Part shown: positions 44,283 to 53,832 of the stretch, piece by piece
Position numbering within the stretch: position 1 is the stretch's first letter
Layout of the letters: every line of letters begins with the position of its first letter
NCBI RefSeq assembly: GCF_031119625.1
Contig: NZ_JAVHZV010000020.1
Span: 62,001-126,000, forward strand
Length of the DNA stretch: 64,000 nucleotides
Reading direction: 5' to 3'
Source: Pseudomonas sp. G34
GTDB taxonomy: Bacteria; Pseudomonadota; Gammaproteobacteria; Pseudomonadales; Pseudomonadaceae
Position numbers and translations under genes: made by a program
The notes under the pieces: model-generated
Databases searched by the model: none
Told to the model about the DNA's origin: nothing
What the model saw: the letters and a program-made list of their open reading frames with translations, nothing else

Positions 44283-44304
44283 TTTTTCTTGCCCTCTGCC
44301 TGCC

Positions 44305-44925
44305 ATGTCTTCCGTCGTCGCTATCGATCATCTGCTCAATGAACGCCGTATCTGGCGTGGCCAGGGCATTGTCGCGCCCAGTGGCCACCAGCCCACGGGC
44401 AATGCGGTGCTGGATGCCTCGCTGCCAGGCGGTGGCTGGCCGGAGGCGGCGTTGAGCGAGCTGCTGGTCGAGGCGCCGGGCATTGGCGAGTTGCGTGTAG
44501 TGCTGGCGACGCTGGCGCGCCTGAGCGCTGCCGGGGAGCGGGTGGTGCTGGTCGCGCCGCCCTACCTGCCCTACCCCAGCGCCTGGTTGGCGGCTGGAGT
44601 GGAGCTGAAGCAGCTGACGCTGATCCAGGCGAGCGCACGGGATGCCTTGTGGGCAGCCGAGCAGTGCCTGCGCTCGGGCAGTTGCGGCGCCGTGGTGCTC
44701 TGGCCGCAGCGTGCCGATGACCGCGCCCTGCGCCGCCTGCAGATCGCCGCGGAAACCGGGCAGACCCTGGCCTTCGCCTACCGCCCGCTGCACGAGGCAC
44801 GCAATCCTTCACCGGCCGCCTTGCGCCTGACCATCGAAGCGCAACCCGCGCAAGTGCGGGTGCTCAAGTGCCGAGGTGGGCAGCCGCCAGCGCGGGTGTT
44901 TGCCTTGAGCGCCTGGGGCCTTTGA
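44305..44925 (+). CDS. imuA: ImuA, RecA/SulA-like mutasome protein
   Basis: 206 residues. ALSELLVEAPGIGELRVVLA and VVLVAPPYLPYPSAWLAAGV follow the RecA-related core of ImuA, and CLRSGSCGAVVLWPQRADDR leads to a short C-terminal tail. ImuA works with ImuB and DnaE2 in SOS-induced translesion synthesis and mutagenesis. It is the first gene of the operon, directly under the LexA box, with a 1-base gap to imuB. No lexA2 precedes it, unlike some Pseudomonas cassettes. Confidence 0.88.
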   Translation: MSSVVAIDHLLNERRIWRGQGIVAPSGHQPTGNAVLDASLPGGGWPEAALSELLVEAPGIGELRVVLATLARLSAAGERVVLVAPPYLPYPSAWLAAGVELKQLTLIQASARDALWAAEQCLRSGSCGAVVLWPQRADDRALRRLQIAAETGQTLAFAYRPLHEARNPSPAALRLTIEAQPAQVRVLKCRGGQPPARVFALSAWGL

Positions 44926-44926
44926 G

Positions 44927-46336
44927 ATGCGCTGGGCCTGCATCCTGTTGCCGCAACTGGCCATGGACGGCGTGCTGCGTGGCCGTGAGGACCATGACAC
45001 GCCATTGGTACTGCTCAGCGGTACGCCACAGCGGCGCGTGTTGCAGGCGGTCAATCAGCCCGCCCGGGCACTCGGCCTGCGCCCCGGGCTGACGCTGACG
45101 GCTGCGCAATCCCTGAACTGTGCGTTCGCCAGCGCCGAGTACGAGCCCGCCGACATCGAGCGCTGGCGCAGTTTCCTGGCCGCCTGGGCCTATGGCTTCA
45201 GCTCCCAGGTCAGCCTGCACTATCCGCGCTGCCTGTTGCTCGAGGTGCAATCGAGCCTGACCCTGTTCGGCCCCTGGCCGCGCTTCGAGGCGCGCTTGCG
45301 TGAGGAGCTGACGGCGCTGGGCTTTCGCCATCGCATCACCCTGGCACACCACCCGGCCGCAGCGCGCATGCTCGCCAACCTGCACGATGGCCTGGCGATC
45401 ACCGACGAGCAGGCCCTGCGCGAGCGCCTGGCGGCCATGCCGCTGGAGCGCATCGGCCTGCCCGAAGAACTGGTCACGGCGCTGGCGCGCATGGGCCTGC
45501 GCCAGGTGCGCCAGCTGCAGGCGCTGCCCCGCGACAGCCTGGCGCGGCGCTTCCCGCCCGAGTTGCTGGCTGGCCTGGATACCCTGATGGGCCTGCGCCC
45601 GCTGGCGCTCGATTACTACCGCCCGCCGGATGTGTTCGACAGCCGGCTGGAGCTGCACTTCGAAGTGGAGTCGACCCAGGCCCTGCTGTTTCCACTGCGC
45701 CGCCTGATCGCGGACCTGGCCGCCTACCTGGCGGGCCGGGACTGTGGCGTGCAGCGTTTCGTGCTGCACCTGGAACACCGTGACGGTGACGACAGCCTGT
45801 TGCCGGTCGGCCTGCTCAGCGCCGAACGGGAGGCGGCGATGCTGCTGGAGTTCACCCGCGGCCGCCTGGAACAGCTGCAATTGCCATCCCCGGTGCTGGC
45901 GCTGCGCCTGGTGGCCCGCGACCTGCCGATCTTCGTGCCGCAGCACCAGGCGCTGTTCGAGGATCGCCCGCAACAAACCCTGGGCTGGGAGCAGCTGCGT
46001 GAACGCCTGCGCGCACGCCTGGGCGACGACGCCGTGCAAGGCCTGGCCGCCCATGCCGACCACCGCCCGGAGAAGGCCTGGCGCACCGATACCAACCGCG
46101 CTGCACTGCCCACCCCGAGCGGTGCCCGGCCCAGCTGGCTGCTGCCGGAGCCGCAGGTGCTGCGCGAGCCGCTGCATATTCTCAGCGGCCCCGAGCGGAT
46201 CGAATCCGGCTGGTGGGATGGCGAGGACGTGCGCCGCGACTACTACCTGATCGAGACCCGCAGCGGCCAGCGCGGCTGGGCCTTTCGCAGTGTCGGCGAA
46301 GACGGCCCGTTGCGGCTGCACGGCTGGTTCGCATGA
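44927..46336 (+). CDS. imuB: ImuB, catalytically dead Y-family polymerase homologue
   Basis: 469 residues starting [19 protein letters not shown]. It has the Y-family fold with a palm, HhH-type segment ([20 protein letters not shown]) and little-finger domain, but the polymerase motif SIDEAF is replaced by [13 protein letters not shown], so the acidic catalytic pair is missing, as in known ImuB proteins. ImuB acts as the hub that brings DnaE2 to the beta clamp. Its stop overlaps the dnaE2 start (ATGA). Confidence 0.9.
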   Translation: MRWACILLPQLAMDGVLRGREDHDTPLVLLSGTPQRRVLQAVNQPARALGLRPGLTLTAAQSLNCAFASAEYEPADIERWRSFLAAWAYGFSSQVSLHYPRCLLLEVQSSLTLFGPWPRFEARLREELTALGFRHRITLAHHPAAARMLANLHDGLAITDEQALRERLAAMPLERIGLPEELVTALARMGLRQVRQLQALPRDSLARRFPPELLAGLDTLMGLRPLALDYYRPPDVFDSRLELHFEVESTQALLFPLRRLIADLAAYLAGRDCGVQRFVLHLEHRDGDDSLLPVGLLSAEREAAMLLEFTRGRLEQLQLPSPVLALRLVARDLPIFVPQHQALFEDRPQQTLGWEQLRERLRARLGDDAVQGLAAHADHRPEKAWRTDTNRAALPTPSGARPSWLLPEPQVLREPLHILSGPERIESGWWDGEDVRRDYYLIETRSGQRGWAFRSVGEDGPLRLHGWFA

Positions 46337-49300
46337 GCCTGCCCGAGTACGCTGAGCTGCACTGCCTGTCGAACTTCAGCTTCCAGCGCGGAGCCTCCAG
46401 CGCCGCCGAACTCATCGAACGCGCCAAGCTGCTCGGCTACCGCGCCCTGGCGATCACCGACGAATGCACCCTGGCCGGCATCGTGCGGGCCTGGCAAGCC
46501 GCCAAAGAACATAAGGTGAAGCTGATCGTCGGCAGCGAGCTGAGCCTGCAAAGCGGCGCCCGGCTGGTTGTGCTGGTCGAGAACCTTGCTGGTTACCAGC
46601 GCCTCTGTGCGCTGATCACCCGCGCCAGACGACGTGCGGAAAAGGGCCACTACGTTCTGCGCGACGAGGATCTGCCCGTGGCGCCGGACGGGCTGCTGGC
46701 CATCTGGCTGCCAGGGCCGGACGACGACGCCATGGCCGGTGCCTGGTTGCGCGAGCGCTTTGCCGAGCGCCTGTGGCTGGGCGTGGAATTGCACCGTGGC
46801 GCGGACGATGCGGCGTTGTTGCAGCATGGCCTGGATCTGGCCCGGCAGCTGGGCATCTCCGCCGTGGCCTGTGGCGACGTGCACATGCACGCCCGTGGCC
46901 GCCGCGCCCTGCAGGACTGCATGACCGCCATCCGCCACCACCTGCCGGTAGCCGAAGCCGGCGCCCATCTGTTCGCCAATGGCGAGCGCCACCTGCGCCG
47001 CCGCGAGGAACTGGCCGAGCTGTATCCACCCGAATTGCTCGCCGAAACCCTGCGCATCGCCGAGCGCTGCCGGTTCGACCTTAATGAGCTCAAGTACCAG
47101 TATCCCCACGAGCTGGTGCCGGCCGGCCATGACGCCGGTTCCTGGCTGCGCCAGCTGGTCGAGGACGGTATTCGCTGGCGCTGGCCTGACGGCATTACCG
47201 AGAAAGTACGCAAGCAGATAGACAAAGAGCTCTCGCTGATCTGCGAGCTGGGCTACGAAAGCTACTTCCTGACCGTGCACGATATCGTGCGCTTCGCCCG
47301 CGAGCAGTCGATCCTCTGCCAGGGCCGTGGCTCGGCGGCCAACTCGTCGGTGTGCTTCGTGCTGGGCATCACCGAACTCAACCCGATGGCCAAGGGCAGC
47401 CGCCTGCTGTTCGAGCGCTTCCTGTCCCGCGAGCGCAACGAGCCGCCGGATATCGACGTGGATTTCGAGCACGACCGCCGCGAGGAAGTCATCCAGTACG
47501 TGTTCCGCCGTTATGGCCGTGAGCGCGCAGCGCTGACCGCGGTGGTCAGCACCTACCATGGCGCCGGGGCGATTCGTGACGTGGCCAAGGCCCTGGGCCT
47601 GCCGCCCGACCAGATCAACGCCCTGGCCGGTTGCTGCGGGCGCTGGAGCGATCGCATCCCGGATGCCGAGCGCCTGCGCGAAGCCGGCTTCGACCCGCAG
47701 AGCAAGGTGCTGCACCGGGTGCTGGTGCTGGCAGGCGAGCTGATCGGCTTTCCCCGCCACCTGTCCCAGCACCCCGGCGGCTTCGTGATTTCCGAGACGC
47801 CCCTCGACACCCTGGTGCCGGTGGAAAACGCCAGCATGGCCGAGCGCACCGTGATCCAGTGGGACAAGGACGACCTCGACGCCGTCGGCCTGCTCAAGGT
47901 CGATGTGCTGGCCCTCGGCATGCTCAGCGCCCTGCGCCGCTGCTTCGACCTGCTGGCCGCCTACCGCGGCAAGCGCTGGACGCTGGCCAGCCTGCCGGCC
48001 GAGGACCAGGCCACCTACCAGATGATCAGCCGCGCCGACACCCTGGGCGTGTTCCAGATCGAATCCCGTGCGCAGATGGCCATGCTGCCGCGCCTGCGGC
48101 CAAAGACCTTCTATGACCTGGTGATCCAGGTGGCCATCGTACGGCCGGGGCCGATCCAGGGCGATATGGTGCACCCTTACCTGCGCCGCCGCACCGGGGA
48201 AGAAAAGGTCACCTACCCCTCCGAGGAACTGCAGCCGGTGTTCGAGCGCACCCTCGGCGTGCCGCTGTTTCAGGAACAGGTGATGGAGCTGGCGATCATC
48301 GCTGCCGATTACACACCCGGCGAAGCGGACGAACTGCGTCGCGCCATGGCCGCCTGGAAGCGTCATGGCGGCCTGGAACCGCACCGCGAGCGGCTGACCA
48401 GGCGCATGCTCGAGAAGGGTTACGAGCCCAGCTATATCGCGCGCATCTTCGAGCAGATCAAGGGCTTCGGCAGCTACGGCTTTCCCGAATCCCATGCCTC
48501 CAGCTTCGCCCTGCTCACCTATGCCAGCTGCTGGCTCAAGTGCCACGAGCCGGCGGCCTTCGCCTGCGCGCTGATCAACAGCTGGCCGATGGGCTTCTAC
48601 AACCCCGACCAGGTATTGCAGGACGTCCGTCGCCACGGCCTGCGCGTCCACCCGGTGGACGTGCGCCACAGCGCCTGGGAGTGCACCCTGGAGGATATCG
48701 GCAAAGCGCAGCCGGCCATTCGCCTGGGGCTGTGCCTGGTCAAGGGTTTTCGTGAAGACGCGGCGCTGCGGATTGCCGCCGCCCGCGAGCAGGCCCCATT
48801 CAGCGATATCGCCGACCTCTGCCAGCGCGCTCGCCTGGACAGCAATGCCCGCACTCGGCTGGCCGATGCCGGTGCCCTGCAGGCGTTGGTAGGCCATCGC
48901 CACCAGGCGCGCTGGGCCATCGCCGGGGTGGAACCGCAGTTGCCGCTGTTCGCCAGCCTGCCGGCAACAACCGAAACCCGCATCGAACTGCCACGCCCCA
49001 GCGTTGGTGAAAACCTGCTGACCGACTATGCGACCCTGGGCACCACCCTCGGCCCCCATCCGCTGGCGCTGCTGCGCAGCAAGCTCAGGGCCGTGCGCTG
49101 CCGCAGCCGCCGTGAACTGGAAGCTGTGGAGCCTGGGCGAATGGTCAGCGTGGCCGGGCTGGTGATCGGCCGCCAGCGCCCACAGACCGCCAGCGGCGTG
49201 ACCTTCGTCACCCTGGAAGACGAGTTCGGGATGATCAACGTGCTGGTGCGCCTGGAGCTGGCCGAGCGCCAGCGCAAGACGCTGCTGCAATCGCGGCTGC

Positions 49301-49419
49301 TGCGTATCGATGGTCACCTGGAAGCCGCCAACGGCGTACAGCACGTGATCGCCGGGCGGCTGGTCGACCTGACCGACTGGCTAGTGGGGCTGGATGTGCG
49401 TAGTCGGGATTTTCATTGA
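46333..49419 (+). CDS. dnaE2: DnaE2 (ImuC), error-prone DNA polymerase III alpha subunit
   Basis: 1028 residues, the usual length of DnaE2. An N-terminal PHP domain ([20 protein letters not shown]) is followed by the C-family palm with catalytic aspartates in [16 protein letters not shown] near residue 375, then [19 protein letters not shown] and a C-terminal OB fold ([16 protein letters not shown]). It performs translesion synthesis after DNA damage with ImuA and ImuB. The start at 46333 ([10 protein letters not shown]) gives the 4-base overlap with imuB. Confidence 0.95.
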   Translation: MSLPEYAELHCLSNFSFQRGASSAAELIERAKLLGYRALAITDECTLAGIVRAWQAAKEHKVKLIVGSELSLQSGARLVVLVENLAGYQRLCALITRARRRAEKGHYVLRDEDLPVAPDGLLAIWLPGPDDDAMAGAWLRERFAERLWLGVELHRGADDAALLQHGLDLARQLGISAVACGDVHMHARGRRALQDCMTAIRHHLPVAEAGAHLFANGERHLRRREELAELYPPELLAETLRIAERCRFDLNELKYQYPHELVPAGHDAGSWLRQLVEDGIRWRWPDGITEKVRKQIDKELSLICELGYESYFLTVHDIVRFAREQSILCQGRGSAANSSVCFVLGITELNPMAKGSRLLFERFLSRERNEPPDIDVDFEHDRREEVIQYVFRRYGRERAALTAVVSTYHGAGAIRDVAKALGLPPDQINALAGCCGRWSDRIPDAERLREAGFDPQSKVLHRVLVLAGELIGFPRHLSQHPGGFVISETPLDTLVPVENASMAERTVIQWDKDDLDAVGLLKVDVLALGMLSALRRCFDLLAAYRGKRWTLASLPAEDQATYQMISRADTLGVFQIESRAQMAMLPRLRPKTFYDLVIQVAIVRPGPIQGDMVHPYLRRRTGEEKVTYPSEELQPVFERTLGVPLFQEQVMELAIIAADYTPGEADELRRAMAAWKRHGGLEPHRERLTRRMLEKGYEPSYIARIFEQIKGFGSYGFPESHASSFALLTYASCWLKCHEPAAFACALINSWPMGFYNPDQVLQDVRRHGLRVHPVDVRHSAWECTLEDIGKAQPAIRLGLCLVKGFREDAALRIAAAREQAPFSDIADLCQRARLDSNARTRLADAGALQALVGHRHQARWAIAGVEPQLPLFASLPATTETRIELPRPSVGENLLTDYATLGTTLGPHPLALLRSKLRAVRCRSRRELEAVEPGRMVSVAGLVIGRQRPQTASGVTFVTLEDEFGMINVLVRLELAERQRKTLLQSRLLRIDGHLEAANGVQHVIAGRLVDLTDWLVGLDVRSRDFH

Positions 49420-49421
49420 GC

Positions 49422-49611
49422 GATGGGCTGCAGTGGGTTGCTCTTATAGCTCGGCGGCAGTGTTGATGGGCTTCGCCCATCCTACGGGGTGGTGGCTTCA
49501 CAAGGTGTGGGAACGAACTAGGCGTCCCCGCGCGTTCCCACAAAGATGGCTGCAGTGGGTTGCTCCTGTAGATCGGCGGCAGTGTTGATGGGCTGCGCCC
49601 ATCCTACGGGG
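49422..49611. repeat. pair of direct 67-68-base repeats with an intervening palindrome
   Basis: Copies at 49422-49489 and 49545-49611 share GCTGCAGTGGGTTGCTC, TCGGCGGCAGTGTTGATGGG and CGCCCATCCTACGGGG, with only a few differences. Each contains GATGGGC...GCCCATC, so each can form a hairpin. Between them TGTGGGAACG (49506) and CGTTCCCACA (ending 49542) form another palindrome. These are dispersed-repeat modules of the REP type immediately after dnaE2. Confidence 0.75.
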
Positions 49612-49626
49612 CTACGTTCCTGGATC

Positions 49627-49677
49627 GTGGGAGCGGGCCATGCCCGCGAAGCTGTCGCGCGCATGGCGCGCTCCCAC
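49627..49677. repeat. REP-like palindrome (GTGGGAGCG...CGCTCCCAC)
   Basis: GTGGGAGCGGGCCATGCCCG at the left and CATGGCGCGCTCCCAC at the right can fold into a hairpin with an internal GGGCATGGCCC-type second stem. This is the common Pseudomonas palindromic repeat. It lies between the tandem repeats and the 3' end of elaA and may also stop convergent transcripts. Confidence 0.7.
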
Positions 49678-49699
49678 AGGATGACCCAGGTCGCAGCCC

Positions 49700-50155
49700 T
49701 TACAGTGCCCGGCGCATACCGACGTGGGGGATATCGTCTTCCAGGTATTCGGCGGTGGCGGCCACGAACCCGTAGCGGCCGTAGTAACCCTGCAGGTGCG
49801 CCTGGGCGGACATGTACACCGGCAGGCCCGGCCAGCGCAGCCCGCAGGCCAGCAGGGCCTGCTCCATCATGCCGTGGCCGAGCCCGGTGCCGCGGGCGCT
49901 GGGTGCGGTGACCACGCGGCCGATGACCACCTCGCCGTCATTGAGCGCCGGGTCGAGCAGGCGCAGGTAGGCCACCAGCTCCTCACCGCGCCAACCCAGC
50001 AGGTGGCAGGTATCGCCCTCCAGGTCGCGGCCATCGACTTCCAGATACGGGCAGTTCTGCTCCACCACGAACACCTGGGTACGCAGCGCCAGCGCGGCGT
50101 ACAGCTCGGTCTTGGTCAGTTCGGTATGGTGTTTGCAGTGCCAGGTGATGGACAT
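49700..50155 (-). CDS. elaA: ElaA-like GNAT acetyltransferase
   Basis: 151 residues. LYAALALRTQVFVVEQNCPY and EVDGRDLEGDTCHLLGW are typical ElaA residues, and the acetyl-CoA loop is VVTAPSARGTGLGHGMM (R-G-x-G-x-G form). QGYYGRYGFVAATAEYLEDD completes the GNAT fold. The acceptor is unknown. It is a single gene, convergent with dnaE2 across the repeats. Confidence 0.88.
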   Translation of the reverse strand: MSITWHCKHHTELTKTELYAALALRTQVFVVEQNCPYLEVDGRDLEGDTCHLLGWRGEELVAYLRLLDPALNDGEVVIGRVVTAPSARGTGLGHGMMEQALLACGLRWPGLPVYMSAQAHLQGYYGRYGFVAATAEYLEDDIPHVGMRRAL

Positions 50156-50234
50156 GGTCGGCTCGCGGCTGGAGGCTCAGGGACAGCCGGCGACTCTACC
50201 CGCTTGGCCGCGTTTCGTCATCGGCGCAGCCGCT

Positions 50235-50660
50235 CTACTTCTCGATCACCTGCCCGCGCAGGGCGGCCAGGCGCGCCAGCAGGCGATTCTGCACGGGCGT
50301 CGGCACGCCCTGGCTGTCCATCGACGCCTGCAGGTTCTCGACCAGCGCGTTGAAGTGGCTGGGCGTCAGGTTCTGGCCCTTGTGGCTTTCCTCGAGCGTA
50401 TCGCCGGTATAAACGCAGGGCCCGCCGGCGATCACGCAGAACTTGTCGACCAGCTTGTCACGCAGCCCGGCGATATCCACCCTGGCAAAGAACTGCACGA
50501 TGCGCGGGTCGCCTGCCACGTTGAGCAGCATGCCCTCGACGATGCGGGTGATGCCGGGCTTCTCGCCGAGGTCGCGGTACAGGCTGTCGTCCTTGCCCGG
50601 CTGCTGCGCGCAACCGATCAGTACCAGCGCCAGCAGCGCGATGCACAGGGAACGCAGCAT
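50235..50660 (-). CDS. truncated-haemoglobin-like lipoprotein
   Basis: 141 residues. A lipobox LVLIGCAQQ places the acylated Cys at residue 17, so the protein should be membrane-anchored and face the periplasm. The rest follows group 1 truncated globins: SLYRDLGEKPGITRIVEGML, FFARVDIAGLRDKLVDKF, and the proximal-His region EESHKGQNLTPSHFNALV. It probably binds haem and O2, NO or CO. It is 2 bases downstream of the DUF3034 gene and last in the cupredoxin/EAL operon. A globin on the outer side of the membrane is unusual. Confidence 0.8.
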   Translation of the reverse strand: MLRSLCIALLALVLIGCAQQPGKDDSLYRDLGEKPGITRIVEGMLLNVAGDPRIVQFFARVDIAGLRDKLVDKFCVIAGGPCVYTGDTLEESHKGQNLTPSHFNALVENLQASMDSQGVPTPVQNRLLARLAALRGQVIEK

Positions 50661-50662
50661 GC

Positions 50663-51523
50663 TCAGAAACTCCCCTGCACGGACAGGTAGGCGCCATTCT
50701 GGTTGTCCAGCGTGGCGATCTCGCCGAGGCGCGCGTAGGCCAGCACGATGGCCAGGTGCTTGTTGGGGAAGTAGCCGACGAACAGGTCGGCCCAGTCGCT
50801 CTCACCGGCGAAGTTGAGGTTGTCCGATTTTTCCCGGTACTCCACGCCCACGGCCCACTGGCGGTTGAGCAGCACGGCCAGCGAGCCTTCCTTGAGCAGC
50901 GAGCGGCGGTCACGGCGGTCGCCGCCGAAACCCAGCAGGCCCAGCTCGTTGGCACGGCTGTAGCGCACGCCACCGTTGAGCAGCAGGTTGTAGCCAAAGG
51001 CGCCGCCGAGGATCAGCCGGCTGGCGCTCAGGTAGCCCTCGGTGTCTTCGTCGCGCCGGGCACCGACCAGGCTGGGAATCAGAAAGTCCTTCTGGCGCTT
51101 GTGCTGGATGCCCAGGGAAACCTGGGGCAGCTGGTCGTAGATCAGGTCGCCGAACAGGCGCACCTTGAGGCCGAAGATGTCCTGGCTGAGGCTGTTTTCC
51201 GGCAGGCTCAGGTTGCGCGCCAGGTTGCCCAAATCGAGGCGCTGGCGCGCGTAGGAGAGTTCGATGCGGTTGTCATAGGCCACGGCCATGCCGGCCACAT
51301 CCAGGCGGTAGTCAGCGGTTTCCACCCGGGTGGCGAACACGTCGGCGCCCCACTCGCCCTTCTCGCCATAGCCGGCCAGCACCGACCAGGGCGTGATGCC
51401 GCCGCCGGCAGCACCTTCCAGGCTGCTGGCACCGCCGGTGGCCAGCAAGCGCCCCTCGCCGGCCAGGGCGGTCGAGGTGAACATGCCCAACAGCAGGGCA
51501 CCGGTCAGTTGCGATAGCCACAT
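50663..51523 (-). CDS. DUF3034 family envelope protein (beta-rich)
   Basis: 286 residues from ATG 51523 (MWLSQLTGALLLGMFTSTAL), whose signal peptide is cut after LAG. The mature protein has LLATGGASSLEGAAGGGITP, then many alternating beta strands (YDNRIELSYARQRLDLGNLA) and ends in phenylalanine (AYLSVQGSF), consistent with a small outer-membrane barrel. It matches DUF3034, function unknown. It is 2 bases after the EAL gene and 2 before the globin. A longer upstream start would overlap EAL coding sequence and lacks a ribosome site. Confidence 0.8.
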   Translation of the reverse strand: MWLSQLTGALLLGMFTSTALAGEGRLLATGGASSLEGAAGGGITPWSVLAGYGEKGEWGADVFATRVETADYRLDVAGMAVAYDNRIELSYARQRLDLGNLARNLSLPENSLSQDIFGLKVRLFGDLIYDQLPQVSLGIQHKRQKDFLIPSLVGARRDEDTEGYLSASRLILGGAFGYNLLLNGGVRYSRANELGLLGFGGDRRDRRSLLKEGSLAVLLNRQWAVGVEYREKSDNLNFAGESDWADLFVGYFPNKHLAIVLAYARLGEIATLDNQNGAYLSVQGSF

Positions 51524-51525
51524 GG

Positions 51526-53832
51526 TCAATGCACCAGGGAAACGGGAGAGGTTAACGGCCGCTGCATCCAGGCCTCGAACGCTTGCGCGGTCAGCGGTCG
51601 GCTGATCAGGTAGCCCTGCACGCTGTCGCACTGCCAGCGGTCGAGCAGGTCCAGGCTGCGCTGCAGCTCGACGCCTTCGGCCACTACCTTGAGGCCCAGG
51701 CTGTGGCTCATCTCGATGGTCGAGCGCACGATCACCGCGTCTTCGCTGGTGTCGTCCAGCTCGCGGATAAAGGACTGGTCGATCTTCAACTCCTGCACCG
51801 GCATGCGCTTGAGCTGTGCCAGTGAAGAGTAGCCGGTGCCGAAATCGTCCACCGACAGGCCGATACCTTTTTCACGCAGCCCGTGGAGCACCTGCAAGGC
51901 CACGGCCGGGTTGAGCATCACGCCGCTCTCGGTGATTTCGAAGATCAGCTGCGAGGCGGGAATCTGGTAATGCGCCAGCAAGCGGCCGACGCGGGTAGGC
52001 AGCTCGCCATCGACCAGGTCCTCGGTGGAGATGTTCAGCGACAACTGCACCACCTGGCCACGCTGGCGCCAGGCCTGCAACTGCCGCACGCCCTCCTCGA
52101 TCACCCAGGCGGTGAGGGTCTGGATGCTGCCGGTGCGCTCGGCCAACGGAATGAATTCGCCCGGCGAGACCATGCCGAACTCTGGGTGCTGCCAGCGCAG
52201 CAGGCCTTCGGCCTGGAGGCACGCCGGATTGCGCAGGTCCAGCTTGGGTTGGTAGTGCAGCAGCAGTTCGTCACGCTGGGCGGCGCGGCGCAGGTCGCGG
52301 ATCAGTTGCACCTGGCGCTGCTGGGCGGCATCGCGGCCACACTCGTAGACCTGGATGCGACCGGCCAGGTGGCCGGCGTCCTGCATGGCGATGCTGGCGC
52401 GGCGCAGCAGTTCTTCAGGCGTCACCCCATCGCTGGGGTAGCCGGCAATGCCGATGCGGCAATCCAGGGCGATGTCGAGGTTGTCGACACGAAAAGGCTT
52501 CATCGACAGCTGCTGCACCCGGTCGGCCGTGGCCACCGCGCTGTCGACATCGGCGCCATCGAGCAGCAGCACGAACTCGTCGCCGCGCAGCCGTGCCAGG
52601 CTGTCGGCGGGGCGCAACGCCGCCTGCAGGCGGGCGGCCAGCTGTTGCATGACGCGATCACCACCCCCTGCCTCGCAGCTTTCGCTGACCGTGCGGAAGT
52701 TGCCGATGCTCAGGTACAGCAAGGCGATATGCCGCCGGGCCATGATCGCACTGCTCAGGCGCTCGAGGGCCAGGTTGCGATTGGGCAGGCCGGTCAGCGG
52801 ATCATGCAGGGCATTGTGGGCCAGCTGCCGTTCCCGTTCGGCAATGCCCTGCTGCATGCTCTGGAACGCGCTGGCCAGGCTGCCGAGTTCATCGGAGCGG
52901 TCGAGGGCCAGGGGCACGTCGTAGTCGCCCTGGCCAACACGCTGGGCCGCACCGGCCAGCAGGCGGATTGGCCGCGACAGGCTGCGCGCCAGCAACAGCG
53001 CACCGAGCAGGGAGGCCACCAGGGCGGCCACGGCGATCAGCAGAATCTGCCTGTTGAGGGCGGCCACCGAGCCACGGGCCTGTTCGAGGGAACGCTGCAA
53101 CAGCGCCTGCACGCGGAAACCGTCGCCGCTGGCGATTACCAGGCGTTGCACCAGGAAGGGTTCGTCACCATGCATGACCTCGCCGCTGTCGCCGTCGAAG
53201 GTGATCATCGGCATGTCCGGCAGGGTGCTCACGCGCACGTCCGGCTGGCCTTCCAGGCTGCCGGTGAGGGTCAATTCCAGGTGAGTCAGCTGGTTCAGTT
53301 CGCGGGCGAAACCTTCGTCGATGGAGAAACCCGTCACCAGCCGGGCAATCGGCACCGGCGCATTGACGGTGGCCTGCACCAGCAGATAGATGCGGCCATC
53401 GACCGGCATCAGCAGGCTCTGCCCATGCTGGCTGAGTTGCCCGTTGATCCGCTCGGCCTGCGCCACCGAGAGCGGCGCCAACGTGCTGGCGGTCAACTTG
53501 CCGTCCATGTCGAACATCATCACCAGGCCGGCGTTGATCCGCGCGCCATGGTTGAACAGCGCCGAGCGGATGGTCGCCTCGTCGCCACTGGCCACCGCTT
53601 CGCGGAAACCGAAATCGCTGGTCAGCACCTGTACCGCATCACGCAACTGCCGCGCATGGACGTCGAGCAGTTGCCCGAACACGCCGGTTCCCACCTCCAG
53701 TTGCTCACGCGCCTGGGTGCGGATCGAGGCAGTGGTGGCCGCCTGCACGGCGAAATACAGCGCGCCGATCACCACCAGCAACAGCAGGATCAGCACACTG
53801 GCGATACGCGCCTGGAAGCTAGTGCGAACCAT
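51526..53832 (-). CDS. membrane c-di-GMP protein: sensor, HAMP, degenerate GGDEF, EAL
   Basis: 768 residues from ATG 53832. Two membrane helices bracket a periplasmic domain of about 240 residues (ISRTQ...; e.g. GVFGQLLDVHARQLRDAVQV), followed by HAMP, GGDEF and EAL. The GGDEF signature is RGDEF (LARLRGDEFVLLL), probably poor for cyclase activity. The EAL signature is EGLLRW rather than EALLRW, but the other phosphodiesterase residues remain: LNIS, FEITES, DDFGTGYSS, KIDQSFI, VAEGVE. It likely degrades c-di-GMP in response to a periplasmic signal. It overlaps the cupredoxin gene by 14 bases. Confidence 0.9.
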   Translation of the reverse strand: MVRTSFQARIASVLILLLLVVIGALYFAVQAATTASIRTQAREQLEVGTGVFGQLLDVHARQLRDAVQVLTSDFGFREAVASGDEATIRSALFNHGARINAGLVMMFDMDGKLTASTLAPLSVAQAERINGQLSQHGQSLLMPVDGRIYLLVQATVNAPVPIARLVTGFSIDEGFARELNQLTHLELTLTGSLEGQPDVRVSTLPDMPMITFDGDSGEVMHGDEPFLVQRLVIASGDGFRVQALLQRSLEQARGSVAALNRQILLIAVAALVASLLGALLLARSLSRPIRLLAGAAQRVGQGDYDVPLALDRSDELGSLASAFQSMQQGIAERERQLAHNALHDPLTGLPNRNLALERLSSAIMARRHIALLYLSIGNFRTVSESCEAGGGDRVMQQLAARLQAALRPADSLARLRGDEFVLLLDGADVDSAVATADRVQQLSMKPFRVDNLDIALDCRIGIAGYPSDGVTPEELLRRASIAMQDAGHLAGRIQVYECGRDAAQQRQVQLIRDLRRAAQRDELLLHYQPKLDLRNPACLQAEGLLRWQHPEFGMVSPGEFIPLAERTGSIQTLTAWVIEEGVRQLQAWRQRGQVVQLSLNISTEDLVDGELPTRVGRLLAHYQIPASQLIFEITESGVMLNPAVALQVLHGLREKGIGLSVDDFGTGYSSLAQLKRMPVQELKIDQSFIRELDDTSEDAVIVRSTIEMSHSLGLKVVAEGVELQRSLDLLDRWQCDSVQGYLISRPLTAQAFEAWMQRPLTSPVSLVH

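Noticed and set aside
46243..49344. Frame of over 1000 codons antisense to dnaE2
   Set aside because: It is a shadow of the GC-rich dnaE2 gene, rich in Ala, Gly, Gln and His, with no domain. The same holds for long antisense frames over the 0.4-2.3, 8.6-11.6, 44.9-46.3 and 56.2-58.1 kb genes.
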